From an uncultured Acetobacteraceae bacterium (GTDB lineage: Bacteria; Pseudomonadota; Alphaproteobacteria; Acetobacterales; Acetobacteraceae), in the NCBI GenBank assembly GCA_903839965.1, contig CAIMEK010000868.1:1-8409 (forward strand): a DNA stretch of 8,409 bases, written 5' to 3'. The position numbers were made by a program, and so were the translations under genes. Below the pieces are notes generated by a model. That model ran no database searches. It was not told the origin of the DNA and was given only the letters and a program-made list of their open reading frames with translations. Of this stretch, positions 1-5,905 are shown in pieces. How positions within the stretch are numbered: the first letter of the stretch is position 1; each line of letters begins with the position of its first letter.

Positions 1-576
1 AACCAAGGCCTCCGCCCGGAGCGGATCGATCTCCAGCACATGCGTGAGGTCGCCCAGCGCGTCCTTGAAGCGGTTGAGCATGCCGGCGGCGACGGCGCGA
101 CCGACCAGCAGGTCGGCATTGTCCGGCGCGAGCGCCAGGGCGGCGGTGCCGGCGCCTAAGGAACTCCCGGCATTGCCGGCCATCAGCCAGGCCTGGGCGG
201 CCTGCTCGTAGTCCGCCGCCCGGGCGGCGGCCGGCGCCGTGCTAGCGGCGGCGAGTGCTTCGAGCTGCCCGGCGCCGGTGGCCACATTGCCCAACGCCAC
301 GTCGGCCAGCGCGCGGCAATGCGCGGCGCCTTCGCCGCCGTCGGTCCAGTCCGCGGCGAAACTCGCCGCCCCGCGCGGGTCGTTCGCCAGCAGGGCGAGG
401 CACTGCTCGTAGCGCTCGCCGCTCGCCAGGCGCGGCGGCAGGGGCGGCACCGGCAGCGGCGCCGAGACCTCGGACGGGTCGGGGGAGGAGCCGGCGTCGA
501 GGAAATGCCACCCCAGCCCGCCGGCGGCGAGCAACAGCAGCACCCCCCCGCCGATTGCGGCGGCGCGCGTGTTCAT
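1..576 (-). CDS. Membrane-anchored TPR-type protein, N-terminal 192 residues (runs off window)
   Basis: The reading frame is open from an ATG at 576 to the left edge, giving 192 residues without a stop; the C-terminus lies outside the window. Residues about 5-24 are a hydrophobic Ala/Gly/Leu stretch after a short basic N-terminus, which reads as a signal anchor or uncleaved signal peptide. A Pro-rich linker follows (about 38-50). Two Cys (59 and 88) lie in the next, probably periplasmic, part. The last 40 or so residues (NADLLVGRAVAAGMLNRFKD, then ALGDLTHVLEIDPLRAEAL) have the helix-turn-helix spacing and the terminal Asp-Pro of a tetratricopeptide repeat. The likely role is a periplasmic or membrane-attached protein-protein interaction scaffold; no enzyme motif is visible. 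Codon use is strongly GC-rich, as expected of the host chromosome. Only a GAG directly abutting the ATG could act as a ribosome site, so the start rests on the hydrophobic N-terminus. Confidence 0.75.
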   Translation of the reverse strand, partial: MNTRAAAIGGGVLLLLAAGGLGWHFLDAGSSPDPSEVSAPLPVPPLPPRLASGERYEQCLALLANDPRGAASFAADWTDGGEGAAHCRALADVALGNVATGAGQLEALAAASTAPAAARAADYEQAAQAWLMAGNAGSSLGAGTAALALAPDNADLLVGRAVAAGMLNRFKDALGDLTHVLEIDPLRAEALV

Positions 577-585
577 CTCGGCGCC

Positions 586-615
586 AGTGTAGTCCGCCGG
601 CACGAACCGGGGCAA
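586..615 (-). promoter_or_regulatory. Possible sigma-70-type promoter for the TPR-type gene
   Basis: On the minus strand TTGCCC (615-610) and TACACT (591-586) are separated by 18 bases, each matching four of six consensus positions. The -10 box ends nine bases before the ATG at 576, so the transcript would have almost no leader. This is a match by eye in GC-rich DNA and is weak. Confidence 0.25.
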
Positions 616-691
616 ACCCGGCCCATTCGCCTGAGCGGGATGGCCGAAGGCGGCCTCGCCGCAGGTCTGCATCCCGCGATCAAACAACCAG

Positions 692-735
692 CCCGGGCAT
701 GATGATTTCGGCCACCGGAAATCATCATGCCTGGG
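692..735. repeat. Long perfect-arm inverted repeat (REP/MITE-like palindrome)
   Basis: The arms GCATGATGATTTC (697-709) and GAAATCATCATGC (718-730) are exact reverse complements over 13 bases with an 8-base loop. The stem extends outward through 692-696/731-735 with one G-T pair. No T-tract follows on either strand, so it is not a standard intrinsic terminator. The arms are much more AT-rich than the surrounding DNA. It could be a repetitive extragenic palindrome, a MITE remnant, or a dyad operator site for the divergent genes on either side. The sequence cannot decide between these. Confidence 0.6.
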
Positions 736-786
736 GTCAAAGCCCAATCCAGGGACAGCCGATTTGGGTGGAGTGCGGCGGCACGA

Positions 787-828
787 GGGCTACGGCTCCG
801 AAGCCCACGTCGCGTCCTTTGCGGACGT
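787..828. repeat. Two adjacent short hairpins
   Basis: The first hairpin is GGGCTACGG (787-795) with CCGAAGCCC (798-806), paired except for one A-A mismatch. The second is CGTCC (813-817) with GGACG (823-827) around TTTGC. They sit side by side just before the fall in GC content that leads into the cassette. They may be part of the same degenerate structured element as the larger palindrome at 692-735, or a structured 5' leader of the cassette transcript. No known RNA family is recognised. Confidence 0.4.
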
Positions 829-920
829 ATGGCGGCCTTCTGTTGTCTACCCGCATTGAACCGTGCTAGACGGACATTGGCGCGCACATTGGTGCGGTCA
901 AACAGAACGTGAACCTTGAG

Positions 921-1796
921 ATGTGGCTGCCTACGGCTCGAGGAACGGGAATAAACAGGCCTGCATATCAGGCAACTGTTCATGGACCAAGTTTCCTGCG
1001 CTGGGCAGGTAGCAAGCGAAGATCTTTGGCCACCCTTGCGGCAGCGTACGCGGCTTCGGGGGGACACTATGTAGAGCCCTTCGCTGGATCTGCGGCACTC
1101 TTTTTTTCACTGTCTCCGCAATCAGCCTTGCTGGCGGACCTGAATGGCCACCTCGTGAATGCGTTGCGATACGTTCGTGACTGTCCGGAAGAAATTTACC
1201 GCCGATTATCCAAGCTAGGACGCAGCGAAATTGATTATTACAAAATCCGTTCAGCGTTTAACAATTGCCGACCGTTCGGAATAGAAGCTGCCGTTTTTTT
1301 TGTGTATCTAAACCGAAACTGCTTTAACGGGCTGTGGAGAACGAATTTGAAAGGCGAGTTTAATGTTCCCTATGGAGGAAAGGAGATAGGAGAAAATCCC
1401 CCCCTAGCGCTGTTCGAAGTGTGCTCGACCTCTTTGAAAAGAGCAACTTTGCGACACCAGGACTTTCGAAAGACAATTTCGAGTGTTGCCGAAGAAGCAT
1501 TTATATACGCAGATCCTCCTTATTTTACGACGTCCCAAAGAGTGTTTGTAGAGTATGGGAGCAAATCATTCGGAAAGGAAGACCTTCGTGATCTAATCAA
1601 AGAGCTTATTTTGGCCACACGAAGGGGTGCCGCTATTGTTCTGTCGTATCATCATTCTCTTATCGCCGATGCTCTACCTTCCACTTGGCGGAAAACTGCG
1701 GTTCAGGTGACGAGAAATGTTGGAGGATTTTCAGGATCGCGAAAGGTTGAGACAGAAATGCTGTGGACAAACCTGCCAATTGAGTCTGTAACATGA
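921..1796 (+). CDS. D12-class (Dam-like) adenine-N6 DNA methyltransferase
   Basis: The product (291 residues) should transfer a methyl group from S-adenosylmethionine to the N6 of adenine in a specific DNA site. The motifs appear in the D12/Dam order: FLRWAGSK (25-32) and EPFAGSAAL (52-60) for AdoMet binding, DLN (73-75), NRNCFNGLWR and GEFNVPYG (131-151), the catalytic DPPY (198-201), and a C-terminal GGFSGSRKVETEMLW segment matching the usual family ending. Length is normal for the family. The motif I glycine triad reads G-S-A where G-S-G is more usual. An in-frame GTG at 909 would add four residues; neither start has a good ribosome site, and I chose ATG because the conserved domain begins soon after. 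The stop overlaps the next start as ATGA. The gene contains T7 (1101-1107), T8 (1294-1301) and C7 (1398-1404) runs. In this setting it probably marks self DNA; the recognition site cannot be read from the sequence. Confidence 0.93.
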   Translation: MWLPTARGTGINRPAYQATVHGPSFLRWAGSKRRSLATLAAAYAASGGHYVEPFAGSAALFFSLSPQSALLADLNGHLVNALRYVRDCPEEIYRRLSKLGRSEIDYYKIRSAFNNCRPFGIEAAVFFVYLNRNCFNGLWRTNLKGEFNVPYGGKEIGENPPLALFEVCSTSLKRATLRHQDFRKTISSVAEEAFIYADPPYFTTSQRVFVEYGSKSFGKEDLRDLIKELILATRRGAAIVLSYHHSLIADALPSTWRKTAVQVTRNVGGFSGSRKVETEMLWTNLPIESVT

Positions 1797-2995
1797 AGCA
1801 ATTTCTGGTAGTTGGCGACATTCACGCTTGCGATGTTGATCCTGCGTCTTCATCAGCGCCATCTTATGTTAGTACCGTGAATTCCTTGGCGTCTGGATTT
1901 GGAGATCCGCTTAGTGAGTTATTAAGGATGATCAACGATCATGGGCTCGCGCCTGATTGCATTTTGTGCGCGGGAGACATCACCAATCGGTCTAATCCAG
2001 GCTCACTTAGTTACGCATGGCGCGAGTTGCACAACGTAGCGTCCTCTCTTCATATTCCGTTAATTTCCACCATTGGTAACCACGATCTAGACTCTCGTTA
2101 TCAAAGCAATAAATTTGACCCCCGAGGTTACGTTATGTCGCTGTCGCCGAAATTACCCTCACAGGACCGTACTCAATACCTTGAGTTCTGGGCAGAGAAT
2201 ATGACATTAATGCGATTTGACTCTTGTAATATCATGGTCGTTAATACCGCGGCTTATCATGGTGGCGGAACGGAGGTTGCCACCGAGCTTGAACATGGCC
2301 GCATCAGTCATGCTACAGTGAGAATACTCCTTGAGACTCTGCAGAACGCCCCGGTCGCAGCGGTCAATATTCTGCTGTGCCACCACCATCTGGAAGGAGA
2401 AGACCGGGACGATCCCGAACTTGTTGGCGCGACTCGAGGAGGTAATGAGCTTATGCAGGCGCTAGGGGAAGCGGCTGGTCGATGGATAATCGTCCATGGC
2501 CACAAGCACATTCCCGACCTGTTCTACGGTCCGGGGGGAGCGAATTCTCCTGTCGTGCTTTGTTGCGCGAGTTTTAGTGCACAAGTCAATGTTGATGCCA
2601 GGAACAAGAACCCGAACCAGGTACATTTATTGGCATGTGACCCAGATGGAGCCCTCTCACAAGGCCTGAGTTGTGCTGGCTACGTAAAGAGTTGGACTTG
2701 GCTGCCTGGCATTGGTTGGAGGGTGTCGCACGGAGGTCAAGGGCTGGGGCTGCCGCGCTTCGCGGGCTTCGGCTACCGGGCGAGTTTGAGCGCGCTCGCG
2801 CGCCGCGTCGAAGCGTTCTTAAGTGGGGCCGGATTTAACCGAGCCACCTGGGAAGCAGCATCACAGGAGGTACCCGAGATTGAAAGGTTAATCCCGAGGG
2901 ACTTCCGAGCTTTTGAACGTGAGTTGGGGAACCTGGGCGTGGCGATCCTCAGTGACCGTGACGGCAGCTTTGCCGAGATAGGGCGGCGTGCATGA
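1793..2995 (+). CDS. Calcineurin-like metallophosphoesterase, possible nuclease or nucleotide phosphodiesterase
   Basis: The 400-residue product has all five di-metal motifs of the calcineurin-like phosphoesterase fold: GDIH (8-11), GDITNR (61-66), GNHD (95-98), CHHH (196-199) and GHKH (236-239). It should hydrolyse a phosphodiester or phosphomonoester with Mn/Fe-type metals. Family members include SbcD/Mre11 nucleases and cyclic-nucleotide phosphodiesterases; the motifs alone do not separate these. The catalytic domain ends near residue 265, leaving about 130 C-terminal residues I cannot assign. Part of the DNA for that tail (about 2740-2830) is more GC-rich than the rest of the cassette. 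There is no signal peptide, so the protein is cytoplasmic. The start is fixed by the ATGA overlap with the methylase, with a weak GAG eight bases upstream; the end overlaps the ATPase start in the same way. Such tight coupling suggests fixed stoichiometry with its neighbours. In a defence setting it is the best candidate for the DNA- or nucleotide-cleaving effector. Confidence 0.9.
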   Translation: MKQFLVVGDIHACDVDPASSSAPSYVSTVNSLASGFGDPLSELLRMINDHGLAPDCILCAGDITNRSNPGSLSYAWRELHNVASSLHIPLISTIGNHDLDSRYQSNKFDPRGYVMSLSPKLPSQDRTQYLEFWAENMTLMRFDSCNIMVVNTAAYHGGGTEVATELEHGRISHATVRILLETLQNAPVAAVNILLCHHHLEGEDRDDPELVGATRGGNELMQALGEAAGRWIIVHGHKHIPDLFYGPGGANSPVVLCCASFSAQVNVDARNKNPNQVHLLACDPDGALSQGLSCAGYVKSWTWLPGIGWRVSHGGQGLGLPRFAGFGYRASLSALARRVEAFLSGAGFNRATWEAASQEVPEIERLIPRDFRAFERELGNLGVAILSDRDGSFAEIGRRA

Positions 2996-4815
2996 GCCAA
3001 GCTCTCGAATACAACGCGAGATTCATTCCAACTGCGGAGGTCGCGTGTTCATTTATTCCCCCCGAACGACACTTCCAACAGTTGCTTAGCCGGAGCAACA
3101 GCCTTGTTTTGGGGCCGCGCGGCAGCGGAAAGACCACTCTATTGAAGATGCTGACGGTGACCGCACTGCAAAACTGGTCCCATCCTCTTGCTAAGCGTTT
3201 CGCCCCGGAGATTGCCTTCAACGGGGCCTTCGTACCGGCAGATATTACCTGGGGGAGGCAGGTCGAGGCTATAGAGATATTGAGCAACTACCGCCATTGC
3301 GACGAAGCAGCATTTGTGCTCCACACTCTCCGGGCGCTCGTACATGCGATGCGCGAAGCCGTTGAGTTGGCCAAGAAACCTGCAAGGGAGCACCTATCGC
3401 ATCTTGCGATTCCGCTAACAGATACTCAGGAGGAGCGCTTCGTCAAAATAATAAGCCAGTCCCTGAAGATCGAACCGCAATTAGATTCTCTCCTGGGCGT
3501 AGAACTAGCCTTTGAGGCGCGACTTGATGAGATCTTTTCGGGGAAAGATGATCATGACTTCGGAGTCACCTCATTCGCGTCGAAAGTTCGTTTTATCGTA
3601 TCTGCCTTTAACTCAGTGATTGGTGAAGATCAGAGAAGGTGGGCTTTGCTCTTTGATGAGTTGGAAGTCGCGCCAACCGTCATTAAATCGTTCCTTTTGT
3701 CAGCTCTCCGCGGCTTCGATGAAAGGATAATAATTAAGCTCGCATTGGCACCCTACATGGAGGATGTTGGATTCGATAGAGCACCAACATCACCGCAGAC
3801 GCTTCACGACTATAGTACAATTTCTCTGACTTATCCGAACAAGGACGACGCAACGGCTTTTAGCTCAGAGCTGTTTTTGGCGACTTTTGGCAGGGCGAGA
3901 TTGCCTGTAACCTCGCTCTCGAGTATTTTTGAGAAAAGGTCGGAAACAGGTTCCTTTAAAAGTCGCGGTCAGAATCGAAAAAGACGGCAGAGGATCCCGC
4001 CAGAGTTTGTGTCACTTGCTGAGAGAGACAGTTCATTTCGATCCTATATAGCGCAACGACACATATTTTCTTCGACTTATGTATTCAGCGAGGATAACAT
4101 AGCTAGAGATATAAGGAAGGTTCTTCCGATTGCTGTAGCAAGAGACTACTATCTAAAGAGATTCGATGAGAATCGGGTCGTCTGGAATAGATCACGAAAA
4201 TCATATTCGCTCTATACCGGATACCCCTCCATAATCGATATCACGGAGGGAAATCCACGCGCTATAATGACCCTGGTGGCGCCAATGATTGATGATTATC
4301 GTCGAGCGGAAGGGGCGGGGAGCTCCGCTTACAAGATATCAACGATTGTCCAGGGGCAGGCACTTAGACGTGTCGAGTTGCTTCTAACTTCGCTACTCCA
4401 AGTGGTTCCGCTCGACCTGAGTGGATTTCGGGCTAAGGGCCTTTTAGAGTTCGTGGATTACATTGGCCGAGCATTTGAACATCGTCTTCTCAGAGGCCCC
4501 TTCGCGCCTGACTATATAGGAACGTTCGGACTGGACGAACGGGTGAGTCCAGCACTTGTTGGTGCTGTGGGACGCGCCCTAAATGCCGGAGCATTGATCC
4601 ACGTACCTCATCCAGATAGTGGCCCCGATAGTTTGCTAAGGGGTCTGCGTGGACAACGGTTCCGAATTTCATATTCCTTAGCACCGAGATACCGGTTGCT
4701 GTTAACGGTCGGAGACCAGACGAGTCTTTCAAATCTGGTCGATGCCAAGTGGAGTCGTTTAAAGGATTCTCAACAATCATTATTTGATTTGGATGCGACA
4801 GATGATCACTCTTGA
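2992..4815 (+). CDS. ORC/CDC6-like P-loop ATPase, AAA superfamily
   Basis: The 607-residue product begins with a short lead-in and then a textbook Walker A, GPRGSGKTT (41-49). Walker B is WALLFDELE (217-225) with D222 and E223. A possible sensor-1 strand (IIIKLALAPY, 246-255) and a sensor-2-like EGNPR (419-423) follow. A very basic segment (RGQNRKRRQR, 325-334) lies between the ATPase core and the next region and could touch nucleic acid. The C-terminal part (about 520-575, ending RFRISYSLAPRYRLLLTVG) resembles the winged-helix end of ORC/CDC6-type ATPases. The likely role is an ATP-dependent switch or loader that binds DNA or partner proteins. Start choice is good: ATGA overlap with the phosphoesterase plus AGGG (2980-2983) eight bases upstream. 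No nuclease motif is visible, so it probably works with a separate effector. The ORC/CDC6 assignment rests on overall pattern and is less certain than the P-loop call. Confidence 0.85.
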   Translation: MSQALEYNARFIPTAEVACSFIPPERHFQQLLSRSNSLVLGPRGSGKTTLLKMLTVTALQNWSHPLAKRFAPEIAFNGAFVPADITWGRQVEAIEILSNYRHCDEAAFVLHTLRALVHAMREAVELAKKPAREHLSHLAIPLTDTQEERFVKIISQSLKIEPQLDSLLGVELAFEARLDEIFSGKDDHDFGVTSFASKVRFIVSAFNSVIGEDQRRWALLFDELEVAPTVIKSFLLSALRGFDERIIIKLALAPYMEDVGFDRAPTSPQTLHDYSTISLTYPNKDDATAFSSELFLATFGRARLPVTSLSSIFEKRSETGSFKSRGQNRKRRQRIPPEFVSLAERDSSFRSYIAQRHIFSSTYVFSEDNIARDIRKVLPIAVARDYYLKRFDENRVVWNRSRKSYSLYTGYPSIIDITEGNPRAIMTLVAPMIDDYRRAEGAGSSAYKISTIVQGQALRRVELLLTSLLQVVPLDLSGFRAKGLLEFVDYIGRAFEHRLLRGPFAPDYIGTFGLDERVSPALVGAVGRALNAGALIHVPHPDSGPDSLLRGLRGQRFRISYSLAPRYRLLLTVGDQTSLSNLVDAKWSRLKDSQQSLFDLDATDDHS

Positions 4816-5740
4816 AGAAGACGGCGCACCGACAAGCCTCTCGTTTGATGTGGCTATAGTGCCGGTCGGATACGAAACAAGATGCCGGTGGGTCGTGGAG
4901 AGATACGATATACGAGCTCGCATAGGAATTGGCCTAGAGTTTGGTTTTTTGCAGGTCGGGTCATATGCGGATAATCGGGAATTTTTTGAACACCGTTCGT
5001 GGAAAATTATAAGCGGTATCGCTTCGGATTCACCAGCGGCAATTGCGTCGGCTGTTAGTAGTGCCTGGGCGGAAAGTGATATGCTTAGAATATTTATTGA
5101 CATATCATCGATGTCCAGGGAGATGATTGCTAATGTCGCGCTCGCGCTCGATATAATTCGGAGAAAGGGCGCTGTTGAAGTATCGGTCGCATATGCTCCG
5201 TCCAAATTCGGTGGCCCTTACGTGGCTGGCCCTATTCGGCGTGACAACCCAATTAAGTTAAACTTGGCGGGGCGGTCATCTAAGCCTGAGTTGCCCCTGG
5301 CCGCGGTCTTCGGTTTAGGATGCGAGCCTGGTCTTGCTCTAGGTGCGCTTCAAGTGCTAGGACCCGATAAGGGGTGGGTATTCCTGCCGATAGGTTTAGA
5401 CCCGAAGTTTGACGAAGCGGCCCGCAAGGCAAACCGACACCTGGCCGATATATTCAACATAGTGCAGTTTGAATACATGATCTCCTCGCCTACCATCACG
5501 AGAGGGCGTTTTGAAGCTTTGTTAAATGCCCTTGATGGTTCCTTTCGGGTTATCGCGGTTCCTTTTGGCCCAAAAATTTTTGCATGGCTAATTATCGCTA
5601 CTATAGTCTTTGCAAAACGGTACAACATAGGTATCTGGACCTTTAGTTCAAAAGAGAGCGGTGTAGTAGTCGATCGGGAAGCCTTTGGTGAGGTAGTTTG
5701 GCACGTTTTCAAGCTACCGCCGGAAGCGCGATCTACATAA
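4802..5740 (+). CDS. Uncharacterised cassette protein with two possible Rossmann-like halves
   Basis: I do not recognise this 312-residue family. The N-terminal half alternates predicted strands and helices and contains GYETR (23-27) and a buried strand followed by DISSMSRE (100-107), then a helix. A strand ending in a polar Ser/Arg turn is how nucleotide-sensing Rossmann folds such as CARF domains bind ligand, so a sensor role is possible; this is a resemblance of pattern only. The second half has GLGCEPGLALGAL (171-183) and VPFGPKIFAWLI (253-264), again strand-turn-helix. The hydrophobic run at 259-271 looks like a core helix, not a membrane anchor. The gene overlaps the end of the ATPase gene by 14 bases. 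I chose the ATG at 4802 because GGA lies eight bases upstream; ATG 4793 and TTG 4784 are also in frame. It is the last gene of the cassette, and its AT-rich codons match its three neighbours. Confidence 0.8.
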   Translation: MITLEEDGAPTSLSFDVAIVPVGYETRCRWVVERYDIRARIGIGLEFGFLQVGSYADNREFFEHRSWKIISGIASDSPAAIASAVSSAWAESDMLRIFIDISSMSREMIANVALALDIIRRKGAVEVSVAYAPSKFGGPYVAGPIRRDNPIKLNLAGRSSKPELPLAAVFGLGCEPGLALGALQVLGPDKGWVFLPIGLDPKFDEAARKANRHLADIFNIVQFEYMISSPTITRGRFEALLNALDGSFRVIAVPFGPKIFAWLIIATIVFAKRYNIGIWTFSSKESGVVVDREAFGEVVWHVFKLPPEARST

Positions 5741-5760
5741 GGTTAAGACGCCTGCCGCTA

Positions 5761-5844
5761 GCCAGTCGCCCGCATCTTGATGCGGGTCTCGTCGTGCACA
5801 GCGGGGGCCTCCGCGAGTCCCCGCATCGAAATGCGGACTACGGC
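5761..5844. repeat. Inverted pair of REP-like hairpins (BIME-like) between convergent genes
   Basis: The first hairpin is CCCGCATCTTGATGCGGG (5769-5786). The second, CCGCATCGAAATGCGG (5821-5836), reads on the minus strand as GTAG followed directly by a hairpin, the arrangement of REP sequences mobilised by RAYT transposases. The two units and their flanks (GCC outside, CTCG inside) align in opposite orientation, so the whole is a BIME-like inverted pair. It lies between the ends of the cassette and the hydrolase, a usual place for REPs. There it could also act as a two-way transcription stop or mRNA 3' stabiliser, although no T-tract is present. No RAYT gene is in the window. Confidence 0.55.
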
Positions 5845-5905
5845 GCCGGACCCGCCGCATAGCTGCTTTGGGTCGCCTGCAGCGCTTCCTGATTGGGTTT
5901 GGACC

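Larger units (their letters stand above)
577..920. other. Non-coding junction between host gene and cassette, hairpin-rich
   Basis: About 340 bases lie between the divergent starts of the TPR-type gene and the methylase. No convincing gene is present: open frames crossing it on both strands are Arg/Pro/Ala-rich or merge into other genes antisense. Base composition falls from host-like to cassette-like across roughly 830-960. Inverted repeats are concentrated between 692 and 828. I found no clear -35/-10 pair for the cassette. The best candidate is TTGTCT (843-848) followed by a poor -10 near 865, which I do not call. The cassette promoter must nevertheless lie here, because the next upstream gene points away. 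Confidence 0.6.

Noticed and set aside
255..869. 204-codon plus-strand frame (and a 127-codon one at 319-702) opposite the TPR-type gene
   Set aside because: The products are Arg/Pro/Ala-rich with no domain pattern, and the opposite strand encodes a protein with a plausible anchor and TPR sequence.
843..871. Possible -35/-10 pair for the cassette (TTGTCT and GCTAGA)
   Set aside because: The -10 match is poor and other placements score equally badly, so I do not call a promoter although one must exist nearby.
573..1067. 164-codon minus-strand frame across the left junction
   Set aside because: It spans the palindrome and runs antisense into the methylase start; no motif and no conserved-looking segment.
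5769..5836. Hairpins as intrinsic terminators
   Set aside because: Neither stem is followed by a T-tract on either strand; the REP-like reading explains them better, although they may still slow transcription.
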